From Kordiimonas sp. SCSIO 12603 (GTDB taxonomy: Bacteria > Pseudomonadota > Alphaproteobacteria > Sphingomonadales > Kordiimonadaceae), in the NCBI RefSeq assembly GCF_024398035.1, contig NZ_CP073748.1, positions 2,703,520 to 2,767,519 on the forward strand: a stretch of DNA of 64,000 bases, written 5' to 3'. A program made the position numbers and the translations under genes. Of this stretch, positions 18,403 to 27,998 are shown piece by piece (position 1 is the stretch's first letter; every line of letters begins with the position of its first letter). The notes below the pieces were generated by a model. That model ran no database searches. It was not told where the DNA came from and saw nothing but the letters and a program-made list of their open reading frames with translations.

Positions 18403-20244
18403 CTATGGTAGCTTCCTTACAGCCCCCATACTAGCCGATGTTGTAAGTGCTGCATACGCCTTAAGCGCAGTGGTTACCTTACGTGTACGCACTTCAGCAG
18501 GTTGCCATGCTGTCTTACCTTTAGCTTCCATCTCAGCTCTGCGTTTGTTTAACTCTTCATCAGAAACACGCATATTGATGCTTCGGTTAGGAATATCAAT
18601 TTCTATGACATCACCTTCTTCAACCAAGCCAATGGCACCACCTTCCGCAGCTTCAGGGCTTACATGCCCGATGGAAAGACCACTGGTTCCACCAGAAAAG
18701 CGGCCATCAGTAAGTAGCGCACATTCTTTTCCAAGCCCCATAGATTTCAGGTAACTGGTTGGATAGAGCATTTCCTGCATACCCGGTCCGCCACGTGGGC
18801 CTTCATAACGAATAATAACCACATCACCAGCAACAATCTGGTTATCGAGAATAGCATCTACAGCACTATCCTGACTTTCGAAAATCCTAGCACGGCCAGT
18901 AAATTTGAAAATACTTTCATCCACACCTGCTGTTTTCACAACACAGCCATCTTCTGCGATATTACCAAACAGAACTGCAAGGCCGCCATCCTGCGTATAG
19001 GCATGCTCCTTAGCGCGGATACAGCCATCCGTACGGTCTAAATCTAGTGCCTCATATCTTTTGTTCTGACTGAAGGCTATTTGTGTTGGCACCCCACCTG
19101 GCGCTGCCTTAAAGAAATGATGAAGGTCGGCATCATCACTGCGCACAACATCACAGCGATCAATAGCCTCACCAATCGAAGATGAGTGAACTGTTGGGCA
19201 ATCACGATTGATCAAGCCAGCACGCTCAAGTTCACCAAGAATACCAAATACACCACCTGCCCTGTGTACATCTTGTATATGGTATTTGTTGGTTGCTGGT
19301 GCGACCTTACAAAGGTTCGGCACGACGCGGGACATTCGGTCGATATCACTTACGGTAAAATCAACTTCACCTTCTTGGGCTGCAGCCAACAAATGAAGTA
19401 CCGTATTCGTAGAACCACCCATAGCGATATCGAGTGCAATAGCATTTTCAAATGCACTAAAATTAGCAATAGAGCGCGGTAACACGCTTTCATCACCTTC
19501 TTCATAACGCTTGCGGCAGAGATCAACGATCAATCTACCTGCTGTAAGGAAAAGCTCTTTCCTGTCCACGTGTGTCGCAAGCGTTGTTCCGTTACCCGGC
19601 AAGGAAAGTCCAAGAGCTTCTGTAAGACAGTTCATACTATTTGCAGTAAACATACCGCTGCAGGAACCACATGTGGGGCATGCGGACCGCTCAACCAGAT
19701 CAACTTGCTCGTCAGATACATCAGGCTGCGCGGCCTGCACCATGGCGTCTACCAGATCAAGCTTGTGAGTTTCGCCGTCATAGTCCGCTTCGCCTGCTTC
19801 CATCGGTCCACCAGATACAAACACCGCAGGGATATTCAGCCTAAGAGCCGCCATTAACATACCGGGCGTAATTTTATCGCAGTTGGAAATACATACGAGC
19901 GCATCAGCACAGTGAGCATTCGCCATATATTCCACGCTATCTGCGATAATCTCACGGCTTGGCAGGCTATAGAGCATACCGTCATGGCCCATGGCGATGC
20001 CGTCATCCACTGCAATAGTATTAAATTCTTTTGCTACACCGCCCGCGGCTTCAATTTCTCTGGCAACCAGTTGCCCCATATCTTTCAGGTGTACGTGCCC
20101 CGGTACAAACTGCGTAAAACTGTTGGCGACAGCGATGATAGGCTTCTTAAAATCCCCATCTTTCATGCCTGTAGCGCGCCACAAAGCACGAGCGCCAGCC
20201 ATATTCCGGCCATGGGTGGATGTTCGGGAACGATATTTCGCCAT
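18403..20244 (-). CDS. ilvD: Dihydroxy-acid dehydratase
   Basis: 613 residues from the ATG at 20244 ([19 protein letters not shown]), which has TGGAG eight bases upstream; an upstream in-frame ATG at 20265 would add seven unconserved residues. Cluster-binding cysteines are visible in [11 protein letters not shown] and [19 protein letters not shown]. The C-terminal [21 protein letters not shown] is the family signature. The enzyme makes the 2-keto acids leading to valine and isoleucine. Confidence 0.97.
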   Translation of the reverse strand: MAKYRSRTSTHGRNMAGARALWRATGMKDGDFKKPIIAVANSFTQFVPGHVHLKDMGQLVAREIEAAGGVAKEFNTIAVDDGIAMGHDGMLYSLPSREIIADSVEYMANAHCADALVCISNCDKITPGMLMAALRLNIPAVFVSGGPMEAGEADYDGETHKLDLVDAMVQAAQPDVSDEQVDLVERSACPTCGSCSGMFTANSMNCLTEALGLSLPGNGTTLATHVDRKELFLTAGRLIVDLCRKRYEEGDESVLPRSIANFSAFENAIALDIAMGGSTNTVLHLLAAAQEGEVDFTVSDIDRMSRVVPNLCKVAPATNKYHIQDVHRAGGVFGILGELERAGLINRDCPTVHSSSIGEAIDRCDVVRSDDADLHHFFKAAPGGVPTQIAFSQNKRYEALDLDRTDGCIRAKEHAYTQDGGLAVLFGNIAEDGCVVKTAGVDESIFKFTGRARIFESQDSAVDAILDNQIVAGDVVIIRYEGPRGGPGMQEMLYPTSYLKSMGLGKECALLTDGRFSGGTSGLSIGHVSPEAAEGGAIGLVEEGDVIEIDIPNRSINMRVSDEELNKRRAEMEAKGKTAWQPAEVRTRKVTTALKAYAALTTSASMGAVRKLP

Positions 20245-20328
20245 GATTAGCTCCAGATAACACAAAACTCTGACAGATTTGGGCCGAGATTAGCGTCAGC
20301 AACAGCTATTGTCGATAATTTTAATGAA

Positions 20329-20361
20329 GAAAATATATTATTTTTTGAAATAATATTTCAA
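20329..20361. other. AT-rich imperfect inverted repeat in the ilvD/MBL intergenic region
   Basis: GAAAATATATTATTT, a TTTG loop and AAATAATATTTC form an imperfect inverted repeat in the 194-base divergent gap between ilvD and the MBL-fold gene. It could be an operator or a simple AT-rich hairpin. Confidence 0.35.
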
Positions 20362-20438
20362 GAATAACCAGATTGTGACCTCCTCTTCATAAAGCCTTCT
20401 GATAGTCTTCCGTGAAACTCAGTTAGGGGGAATGATCC

Positions 20439-21254
20439 ATGAAGAAATTAGCGCTGCTATTAGCCGCACTTGGCATAACACACACTGTGCAAGCAGAAGA
20501 CATAACAGTATGCCATATTGCCAATGCTGGCTTTTATGTGGAATCCGGCGGTATTGGTGTACTCATCGATGCCGTCATGCAGCGAGATGCCTATAACGGC
20601 CAATTTGCACTGCCAAGCGCAAGCACGCTTAAAGATATCACTGAAGGCAATAATCGCTTTTCAAATGTAAAGCTAGCTGTTGCCACCCATATTCACGCTG
20701 ATCACTTCGATGCGGCAGCCAGCGTTCAACACATGAAACAGAACCCTATGGTTCGCTATTTGCTAACACCAAAGTCTTTTGACGCACTTTCTCCCGCAGG
20801 CGCTGGCGAGGAAATATCTCACGCAGCAGCGGTACGTCACGCAACCGATACGCCAGTAACCATTAAGCAAAACGGCCTTACCGTTGAAGTGTATCAGGTT
20901 GACCACGGCGAGAGAGCCCCAACAAATTTTGGCTATAAAATCACCTTCCCATCCGGCAAAAGCGTATTTCACACAGGGGATATCACTGCCAGCCTTGAAA
21001 GCCTGAAAAAACACGGGCTTGATAAAACCGAAGTAGATGTGCTCCTCATCCCATTTTGGTATCTGCTACAGAACAGCGCCAATGTGCCAGAAGCATGGAA
21101 TGCAGGTACTATTGTGCCAACACACTTCATGACCAAAGAACAGGAATGGATGGCACAATATGGCGGCATGGAAGGCGTGAAAAAACTAGCGCAAAACGCT
21201 TTCCCAGAAAAAAGCACACTTATTGATCAAGAAATGCAGTGTAAAAGCTTCTAA
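20439..21254 (+). CDS. Secreted metallo-beta-lactamase-fold protein
   Basis: 271 residues with a signal peptide (about 1-20, cleavage after VQA). The zinc motif HIHADH (HxHxDH) is intact at about residue 86-91, with later VDHGERAP, FHTGDI and PTHF supplying the remaining ligands of the UlaG/YtnP-like metal-dependent hydrolase group. Substrate unknown; periplasmic location expected. AGGGGGA lies upstream of the ATG. Its stop is three bases from the end of the convergent binding-protein gene. Confidence 0.85.
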   Translation: MKKLALLLAALGITHTVQAEDITVCHIANAGFYVESGGIGVLIDAVMQRDAYNGQFALPSASTLKDITEGNNRFSNVKLAVATHIHADHFDAAASVQHMKQNPMVRYLLTPKSFDALSPAGAGEEISHAAAVRHATDTPVTIKQNGLTVEVYQVDHGERAPTNFGYKITFPSGKSVFHTGDITASLESLKKHGLDKTEVDVLLIPFWYLLQNSANVPEAWNAGTIVPTHFMTKEQEWMAQYGGMEGVKKLAQNAFPEKSTLIDQEMQCKSF

Positions 21255-21257
21255 AGC

Positions 21258-22007
21258 TTACTCACGAAGGGCAGAACGTTCAGGGTCTTCTGCCTTCAAT
21301 TCTTCCAGGCGTTTATTCACATGCTTAATAAACGCCTCGCTGCCCTCAGAACGCCAGCAAACAATAGCATCGCTGTTTTCTTCCAGAAGATAAGTGGGGT
21401 CATAGCTGAAAATTTCAGCGTCATCTGGGTGCCCATCTACATACAGTTCCACATCAAAATCAAAAGCTACAATAGCAGAAACTCTGTTTTGCTTTAGGAG
21501 GGAGAAAGCCTGCTCCAGTTTTGCGACAGGCAGGATAGTAATATCTTTGTCGCGAAAGCGTTTGTAAAATAATTCCGATGTACCAGCACCAAAATCAATA
21601 GCAACCGTTTTGCCGCGAAGTTGCTCCAGATCACGTACAATCATTTCACCAGAACGGGTATAAACACGAATAGCCACTCGGTTTACGGCATCTGAAAGAA
21701 GGATTTCATCCGCAGGCATACCCAGTTGTTCATAAGTTTCAGGGTCTTTTGAACCAACAAAAAGGCAATCTGCCTCTCCCGCTAAAAACCTTCTTTGCGC
21801 GCGACGCATTGGCATACGCATAAGCGAATATGAGGGGTATTCCCCAACCAGCGTATCAAAAAGTTGATCATAAGGGCCAGGTTGCTGCGAATGGAACAGG
21901 CGCGGAATTTCGGTGCCAAAGACCGTAAGGTCATCATCTACGCCGACAGCGCTGACAGATGACGAAGTCATAATCAAAGATATAGCAATTATAAACTTCA
22001 TATACAT
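21258..22007 (-). CDS. Periplasmic amino-acid-binding-like protein, copy 1
   Basis: 249 residues with a signal peptide (cleavage near SVSA). It resembles solute-binding family 3 proteins: DCLFVGSKDPE, DLEQLRGKTVAIDFGAG and FSLLKQNRVSAIVAFDFDVE follow the usual two-lobe order (lobe switch, then the LRGK stretch). The ligand-binding Arg/Asp signature of true amino-acid binders is not clear. No permease or ATPase is adjacent. It is a paralogue of the gene 82 bases upstream, sharing DCLFVG, DLRGK-V and CWRS motifs. Confidence 0.7.
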   Translation of the reverse strand: MYMKFIIAISLIMTSSSVSAVGVDDDLTVFGTEIPRLFHSQQPGPYDQLFDTLVGEYPSYSLMRMPMRRAQRRFLAGEADCLFVGSKDPETYEQLGMPADEILLSDAVNRVAIRVYTRSGEMIVRDLEQLRGKTVAIDFGAGTSELFYKRFRDKDITILPVAKLEQAFSLLKQNRVSAIVAFDFDVELYVDGHPDDAEIFSYDPTYLLEENSDAIVCWRSEGSEAFIKHVNKRLEELKAEDPERSALRE

Positions 22008-22088
22008 TGGCCAATACTAAAGTATCTCGACATCCCAATGAAGAGCATCACTATCAACAAGGGTAGTTGAGTTCAACATAATCCTCAC

Positions 22089-22826
22089 TCATCTGTTCAA
22101 GATTTCGTGTAGTTCTCCAGTTTCCTTTAAAAGAGCTACTTTCTGGTTAAAGTGTTTTACGAAAGCTTCTGTTTTTGGGCTGCGCCAGCACGCCATCACA
22201 TCCTCGCTTTCTGAAGCGAAGAAATCTGGGTCATGCTGGTATTTAGCAACATCAGGCAAATGACGGCTCAGTTCTTTAATATCAAGCCCATAAGCAGCAA
22301 CCGCCGCTACCCGCCCAAACTCAAGCATCTGAAATGCCTGCAGGTTCTTCTCTACCCTCAGTGTTTCAATATCCCTTGATGCAAAAACTCGGCTGAATTC
22401 CTCCAGCGAACTGACACCAGACGCATAGGCAACAGCTTTCCCGCGCAGATCTTCAATATCACCGATAGTTTCCACCCCGGGCAGTGTATAAAGCCGCAGC
22501 CTTATGGTTTTCAACGATGCAGAAATCAAAACCTCATCAAAAGGCAGGTTGCGGTAATGATAATATTCCGGATGATTAATACCAACGAATAGGCAGTCCG
22601 CCTTCCTGCCGTAAAACAACCGTCTGATCCGTAGAATAGGACCGCGCATTACCGAAACATTATTCTGCCCCTCAAGAATACGCTCCAGCACAACATCATA
22701 AGCACCGGAACTCTGTTCATCGAGCAAACCTTCAATATTGGTAATTGCAACGTTGACCTTCGTGTCATCGCTTGCCTTGGCATGAAAAGACAAAATAAAA
22801 ACAAGAATAATGAGGCCAAACTTCAT
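22089..22826 (-). CDS. Periplasmic amino-acid-binding-like protein, copy 2
   Basis: 245 residues from the ATG at 22826 (MKFGLIILVFILSFHAKA), giving a good signal peptide; the reading to 22874 would bury it. Shared features with copy 1 include DCLFVGINHPE, IEDLRGKAVAYASG, FQMLEFGRVAAVAAYGLDI and VMACWRSPKTEAFVKHFN. Divergence between copies is considerable, so the duplication is old. No transporter partner is nearby; a sensor or scavenging role is as likely as uptake. Confidence 0.7.
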   Translation of the reverse strand: MKFGLIILVFILSFHAKASDDTKVNVAITNIEGLLDEQSSGAYDVVLERILEGQNNVSVMRGPILRIRRLFYGRKADCLFVGINHPEYYHYRNLPFDEVLISASLKTIRLRLYTLPGVETIGDIEDLRGKAVAYASGVSSLEEFSRVFASRDIETLRVEKNLQAFQMLEFGRVAAVAAYGLDIKELSRHLPDVAKYQHDPDFFASESEDVMACWRSPKTEAFVKHFNQKVALLKETGELHEILNR

Positions 22827-22898
22827 ACAGAACCCAACAATACAGTTGTTTCTCGGCCCCCACGGCATCGCCACTATAACACAATGCCATAATATAGC

Positions 22899-22930
22899 AA
22901 AAAGGCGCCTGAATAAGTTCAGACGCCTTT
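22899..22930 (-). terminator. Terminator downstream of valS
   Basis: A 13-base stem (AAAGGCGTCTGAA on the minus strand, four-base loop CTTA, TTCAGGCGCCTTT) with one mismatch that is a G-U pair on the minus strand, followed by a T-rich run. It should end valS transcription. Confidence 0.8.
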
Positions 22931-22954
22931 GAAATCATTTATAATTAACTGGTT

Positions 22955-25606
22955 TTACCCCAAGCGAGTGAGAGCAGCACTTACCTTTTCAATCTGTGCT
23001 TCCAGGTCAGCGAGTTGCTCTTTGGCTTCAGCCACCACATGCTCTGGCGCTTTAGCGATGAACTTCTCATTACCGAGACGGCCCTTAAGCCCCCCTGCTT
23101 CCTTGTTCAGCTTCTCAAGGTTCTTGCCAAGACGCGCTTTCTCTGCATCCAGATCCATCAAATCAGCAAGCGGCAGATAAACTGTTGCTTCATCAACAAC
23201 AAGCTGGGCTGCGCCTTTACTTTCCGCTTCTGCAACAACTTCTGTTTTCTCAAGGCGTGCAAGGCGGCAGATCATATCCTGCCAATCGCCAAGGCGTGTC
23301 GCAGTGGTATCAGACGCACCAACAACAAGTGCTGTTGCTTTGGCACCCGCTGGTACATTCATTTCCGCGCGCGTTGAACGTACTTCCTGAATGAACTTAA
23401 TCGCCCAGTTCACTTCGTCAGCCGCAGCTGCATCAACATCTGTTACCGTCGGCCATGCAGCCTGAATCAGGTCGTATGCTCGGTCTTCCTTCGTTGCATG
23501 CCATAGTTCTTCAGTGATGAACGGCATGAACGGGTGCAGAAGCACTAGAATTTGATCGAGCGCCCAGCCAGCAACCTTGCGGGTTTCTTCTTTGGCTGCT
23601 TCATCATCGCCCCAGAATACAGGTTTGATAAGTTCTACATACCAATCACAGAAGGTACCCCATGCGAAGTGGTAAATCGCATCTGCTGCATCATTGAAAC
23701 GGAAAGCATCAAAAGCGCCTGTAATCGCTGCCGTTGTTTTAGCAACTTCAGAGATAATCCATTTGTTCACCGCGTGGGTAGCAGCAGGCGCTTCAACACT
23801 ATCAGAACCCGCAATACCGTTCATTTCGCAGAAACGAGAGGCATTCCAAAGCTTGGTACCAAAGTTGCGGTAGCCTTCAACACGTTTTTCCGAAAGCTTG
23901 ATATCCCGGCCCTGAGCTTCCATTGCAATAAGCGTGAAGCGAAGCGCATCAGCACCGTATTTGTCCATGAACTCCAGCGGGTCAATCACATTACCCTTGG
24001 ATTTAGACATCTTCGCGCCTTTTTCATCACGAACCAGTGCGTGGATATAAACGTTTTTGAACGGCACTTCTTCCATAAAGTGGATGCCAGACATCATCAT
24101 GCGGGCAACCCAGAAGAAGATAATATCAAAACCAGTGATAAGCGTGGCATTTGGGTAATATTTCGCAAGCTCAGGCGTTTTCTCTTCGCCTGGGCCTTTC
24201 CAGCCCATGGTGCTGTATGGCCACATCGCAGAAGAGAACCATGTGTCAAGCACATCTTCTTCGCGGCGCAGCTTTACATCATCACCAAATTTGGCGCGCG
24301 CTTCCCGGTAAGCATCTTCCTCTGTTTCTTCAACAAAGATTGTGCCGTCCGGTGCATACCACGCAGGGATCTGGTGGCCCCACCATAGCTGGCGAGATAC
24401 ACACCAAGGCTGAATGTTGCGCATCCATTCATAGTATGTCTTCTCCCAATTTTTCGGGATGAAGTTTGTTTTACCCGTTTCAACGGCTTCAATCGCAGGC
24501 TTCGCGAGCGTCTCCGCATCAACATACCACTGGTCAGTAAGCCAAGGCTCAATCACCACGCCACCACGATCCCCATACGGCACCATATGCTTGTGTGGGA
24601 TGATTTTCACAAGGAAACCAGCCGCTTCCATATCAGCAACAATAGCTTTGCGCGCTTCAAAGCGCTCCATGCCACGATATTTCTCAGGCGCATTTTCATT
24701 GATGTGCGCGTTTTCATCAAAGATGTTGATCATCTCAAGGTCGTGGCGTTTGCCGATTTCAAAGTCATTAAAATCATGCGCAGGTGTAACCTTGAGAGCA
24801 CCGGTGCCCTGCTCTGGGTCCGCGTGCTCATCGCCAACAATACGAATAAGGCGGCCAACAAGCGGCAGTTTTACAAACTTGCCGATCAAATCTTTGAAAC
24901 GCTCGTCTTCAGGGTGAACTGCAACAGCCGTATCACCAAGCATTGTCTCAGGGCGCGTGGTCGCAATTTCAATGAAACGGCCTTCTTCACCATCAATTGG
25001 ATAATTGAAGTGCCAGAAGTTACCATCAACTTCTTTCTGCTCTACTTCCAGGTCAGAAATCGCTGTTTTAAGCTTCGGGTCCCAGTTTACAAGGCGCTGG
25101 GAGCGGTACAGCAAACCATCACGGTACAATTGAACGAACTTTTTGATAACAGCGGCTGAACGCTCTTCATCCATGGTGAAAGCTTCACGCGACCAATCAC
25201 ATGATGCACCGAGGCGGCGCAGCTGGCCCGTAATCGTGCCGCCGCTTTCTGCTTTCCATTTCCAAACACGCTCAAGGAATGCTTCACGGCCCATATCACG
25301 GCGATCAAGCCCTTCCGCATCCAACTGACGCTCAACAACCATTTGCGTTGCGATACCAGCGTGATCTGTACCCGGCTGCCATAGCACGTCTTTACCGCGC
25401 AGGCGCTCAAAGCGAATAAGGGCATCCTGAAGGCTGTTATCCAGCGCATGACCCATGTGCAAGCTGCCAGTCACATTCGGTGGCGGCATGACGATGACGT
25501 ATGGCTCTGCATCCTGGCGTTGGCCGCATTTAAACGCGCCCGAAGTTTCCCAGTGTTCGTACCATTTACCTTCAATATCCGCAGGTGAATATGTTTTATC
25601 CAGCAT
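22955..25606 (-). CDS. valS: Valine--tRNA ligase
   Basis: 883 residues. HIGH motif appears as [16 protein letters not shown] and KMSKS as [14 protein letters not shown]; the editing (CP1) domain lies between. The C-terminal coiled coil (about 820-883, [21 protein letters not shown]) is typical of bacterial ValRS and contacts tRNA. The enzyme charges tRNA-Val. In Alphaproteobacteria it commonly follows popZ; here an extra block separates them. Confidence 0.98.
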   Translation of the reverse strand: MLDKTYSPADIEGKWYEHWETSGAFKCGQRQDAEPYVIVMPPPNVTGSLHMGHALDNSLQDALIRFERLRGKDVLWQPGTDHAGIATQMVVERQLDAEGLDRRDMGREAFLERVWKWKAESGGTITGQLRRLGASCDWSREAFTMDEERSAAVIKKFVQLYRDGLLYRSQRLVNWDPKLKTAISDLEVEQKEVDGNFWHFNYPIDGEEGRFIEIATTRPETMLGDTAVAVHPEDERFKDLIGKFVKLPLVGRLIRIVGDEHADPEQGTGALKVTPAHDFNDFEIGKRHDLEMINIFDENAHINENAPEKYRGMERFEARKAIVADMEAAGFLVKIIPHKHMVPYGDRGGVVIEPWLTDQWYVDAETLAKPAIEAVETGKTNFIPKNWEKTYYEWMRNIQPWCVSRQLWWGHQIPAWYAPDGTIFVEETEEDAYREARAKFGDDVKLRREEDVLDTWFSSAMWPYSTMGWKGPGEEKTPELAKYYPNATLITGFDIIFFWVARMMMSGIHFMEEVPFKNVYIHALVRDEKGAKMSKSKGNVIDPLEFMDKYGADALRFTLIAMEAQGRDIKLSEKRVEGYRNFGTKLWNASRFCEMNGIAGSDSVEAPAATHAVNKWIISEVAKTTAAITGAFDAFRFNDAADAIYHFAWGTFCDWYVELIKPVFWGDDEAAKEETRKVAGWALDQILVLLHPFMPFITEELWHATKEDRAYDLIQAAWPTVTDVDAAAADEVNWAIKFIQEVRSTRAEMNVPAGAKATALVVGASDTTATRLGDWQDMICRLARLEKTEVVAEAESKGAAQLVVDEATVYLPLADLMDLDAEKARLGKNLEKLNKEAGGLKGRLGNEKFIAKAPEHVVAEAKEQLADLEAQIEKVSAALTRLG

Positions 25607-25750
25607 CTCTTTAATCCGTTAATAATTGCCCCAAAAACAGATGGGGCCAAACAGAGCGCAACATGCACAAAAACGGCGGAAAACAAAAGCCCTGATTTTG
25701 TTTTTCTTCACTTTATGAAACACAGCAAAGAGAAAATCACACTCTTATCT

Positions 25751-26719
25751 CTAGCCATTATCGATCTGTGCAGAAATCCACGCATAGGTTTTTTCTAATC
25801 CGGCATATAGAGCCGCGTTAGGTTTCCAACCAAGTTTCTTCTCAATAAGGCGATTATCAGAGTTACGTCCCATAACACCAAGGGGGCCATCAATATGCTT
25901 TTTAGCCAATTTTTTACCGGCAATTTGTGAAACCATATCTACCAGCTGGTTGATAGAAACCATTTCATCAGAGCCAATATTTACAGGTCCTTCAAAGCCA
26001 TCGTTCCTTAGAAGACGGACAGTTCCTTCAATACATTCATCAATAAAGAGGAAAGATCGCGTTTGAGAGCCATCCCCCCAAATCTCAATTTCACCACCAT
26101 CTTTTGCAAGCGCAATCTTACGGCATATAGCAGCTGGCGCTTTTTCCTTGCCCCCTTGCCACGTGCCTTCTGGTCCAAAAATATTATGGTATCTGGCAAC
26201 CCTGAACTGAGTACCATAATTCCGATTATAAGCTAGGTACAGTCGTTCACTAAATAACTTCTCCCAGCCATATTCACTATCAGGCGCCGCCGGGTAAACA
26301 CTATCTTCAACACAGTTTGGGTTATCGGGGTCTTGCTGATTATAAGCCGGATAAACACATGCAGACGAAGAATAGAAAACACGCTCAATATCGCGCTTGC
26401 GGCATGCATCGGCAATATTCAAGTTAATCGCTGCAGAGTTATGCATGATATCTGCATCATGCTCACCTGTGAAGATATATCCAGCGCCGCCCATATCTGC
26501 AGCAAGTTGATAAACTTCATCGAAATTACGATCGACGGCCAAACGACAAACGCTTTGTTCACGCAAATCACCAACAACAAAATCATCCGCGGATGTACCA
26601 CCAAATTCAGGTAACTTAAGATCTACACCACGAACCCAAAACCCCTCAGATTTCAGGCGCTTTACGAGATGGCTACCAATAAAACCACCCGCACCGCAGA
26701 CTAATGCCGTTTTTGCCAT
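25751..26719 (-). CDS. GDP-mannose 3,5-epimerase-like NAD-dependent sugar epimerase
   Basis: 322 residues from the ATG at 26719 (MAKTALVCGAG), with GAGGAAAAA upstream; the reading to 26800 would add 27 residues of no family character. Rossmann motif GAGGFIGSH, and catalytic YGWEK (Tyr-x3-Lys). ADMGGAGYIF and SSSACVYP, the latter with the extra catalytic Cys, are the features of GDP-mannose 3,5-epimerase as in plant GME, which converts GDP-D-mannose to GDP-L-galactose or GDP-gulose. Substrate in this organism is inferred; generic SDR epimerase is the safe call. Confidence 0.8.
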   Translation of the reverse strand: MAKTALVCGAGGFIGSHLVKRLKSEGFWVRGVDLKLPEFGGTSADDFVVGDLREQSVCRLAVDRNFDEVYQLAADMGGAGYIFTGEHDADIMHNSAAINLNIADACRKRDIERVFYSSSACVYPAYNQQDPDNPNCVEDSVYPAAPDSEYGWEKLFSERLYLAYNRNYGTQFRVARYHNIFGPEGTWQGGKEKAPAAICRKIALAKDGGEIEIWGDGSQTRSFLFIDECIEGTVRLLRNDGFEGPVNIGSDEMVSINQLVDMVSQIAGKKLAKKHIDGPLGVMGRNSDNRLIEKKLGWKPNAALYAGLEKTYAWISAQIDNG

Positions 26720-26867
26720 TTTTTCCTCAAATAAAATACGTTCAAGAGAGTATAAAATATGTATAAAATGCAATTTATGGCTTTTCCTGCCCCCTGTCAT
26801 CCATATATGGAAGGGAAAATAGCTATTTCCCGCAAAGTAAAATTAGACACCATTCGCGATCTCGGCC

Positions 26868-26895
26868 TTGATTATCATTTTTGATATGATATAAC
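26868..26895 (+). promoter_or_regulatory. Putative promoter of the first aspartic protease, leaderless
   Basis: TTGATT (26868-26873), 16 bases, then TATAAC (26890-26895), five of six matches at -10. The ATG at 26901 begins six bases after the -10 element, at the expected transcription start, and no ribosome site precedes it. The -10 falls inside the inverted repeat 26877-26911. Confidence 0.5.
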
Positions 26896-26911
26896 ATATT
26901 ATGTCAAAAAT
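26877..26911 (+). other. 16-bp inverted repeat overlapping the start codon of the aspartic protease gene
   Basis: ATTTTTGATATGATAT and ATATTATGTCAAAAAT are separated by AAC. They are inverted repeats with two mismatches, both of which become G-U pairs in RNA. The right arm contains the ATG at 26901. It could be a DNA operator over the -10 region or, if transcription starts upstream, a hairpin covering the start codon. Confidence 0.6.
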
Positions 26912-27914
26912 AAATATGCTCACTCACGCCATCATATTAGTTGCTTTATTAGCTTTTAGCCCAATGGCAAAAGCACAAGCACCGATAATCAAAATTCCTT
27001 ATAATTTGGAAAATAACCGCATAAAGTTGTTTTTATACTCTCAGGGGCATGAACTCAGCCTCATGCTTGATACGGGCGCAACTACATCTGTATTCTTCCA
27101 AAGTCCTGCCTTTGAAACAATAGCAGCTTCAGAAGGCCCTACAGTGAATTTCCCTGCTTTTTCTGAAAGCTATAAAACGCGCAAACTACCCTCTGTAAAC
27201 CTGACTTACAAGGATTTTACCCTCAGACTCAATAAAGCTGTTTTATTGCCTAAAGACGAGAAGATAAGCAGCCAGCTATCGCTTGGCTATGACGGCATTT
27301 TAGGGCAAGAGGTCTTCATGAATTATGCCATAATGGTCAATACGGACACTCAGCATATCTCCTTATATCCACCAGGGACCGATTTCTCTTCCACATTAGA
27401 CGTAAAACACTCGCTTAAAATGGTCGGTAGTTACCCTCATATAACCTTCTCCAGCCAATTACCATGGGAACAAGGGAAAACCAGAAAAACGTTCCTCATA
27501 GACACAGGGTATCCCGGATCAATTGTCGTCTGGAATAAAAGAGAGTTCAGAAATGCCGCACAGAATTTGAACCTGACAAAATTCAAGAAAAGGAATGTCG
27601 GGATTGTTGCTTATGCCAATTTTCGCTTCGCTGACCACCACTTCACACATACCCCTGTTTTCCTAAGCGCTAATCCCCCACAACAAAAAAGCGGTAATTT
27701 AGGCCTAATAGGTGCGACTTTGCTCAATCATTTTAACTATGTACTTGATTTTCAGGCTAGCCTACTGTGGACAGATCATACGAATGAAACCCAGCAGGCC
27801 AAATATATTGATGGAACGATATATCCCCCAAATAACGAAACCTATGTCATAAAGAAGTATTACATAAAAAAAAGAAATTTACCCCACAGGTCATTAGGCC
27901 GAGGAGCAAATTAA
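26901..27914 (+). CDS. Secreted two-lobed retropepsin-like aspartic protease, copy 1
   Basis: 337 residues with a signal peptide (cleavage near KAQA). Two aspartic-protease motifs occur: DTG at residue 57 (LMLDTGATTS) and DTG at residue 201 (FLIDTGYPGS), each followed by a hydrophobic-hydrophobic-Gly element (YDGILGQE and LGLIGATLL). That is one complete active-site half per lobe, 144 residues apart, so a single chain could form the full site, as in pepsin. The family match is to bacterial aspartyl-protease (gag-asp/Asp_protease_2) domains. An in-frame ATG at 26916 is the alternative start. No ribosome site. Confidence 0.75.
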   Translation: MSKINMLTHAIILVALLAFSPMAKAQAPIIKIPYNLENNRIKLFLYSQGHELSLMLDTGATTSVFFQSPAFETIAASEGPTVNFPAFSESYKTRKLPSVNLTYKDFTLRLNKAVLLPKDEKISSQLSLGYDGILGQEVFMNYAIMVNTDTQHISLYPPGTDFSSTLDVKHSLKMVGSYPHITFSSQLPWEQGKTRKTFLIDTGYPGSIVVWNKREFRNAAQNLNLTKFKKRNVGIVAYANFRFADHHFTHTPVFLSANPPQQKSGNLGLIGATLLNHFNYVLDFQASLLWTDHTNETQQAKYIDGTIYPPNNETYVIKKYYIKKRNLPHRSLGRGAN

Positions 27915-27963
27915 TTCTAACAACATTCTATATATAGTTTACACAACTACACATTTCGTTGAA

Positions 27964-27992
27964 TTGAGCTAACACGCATAAAATGTTACTAT
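27964..27992 (+). promoter_or_regulatory. Putative promoter of the second aspartic protease, leaderless
   Basis: TTGAGC (27964-27969), 17 bases, TACTAT (27987-27992), then the ATG at 27999 seven bases on. There is no ribosome site between. Weak hexamers (four of six each), so supporting evidence is the position relative to the ATG. Confidence 0.35.
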
Positions 27993-27998
27993 ATTGGT

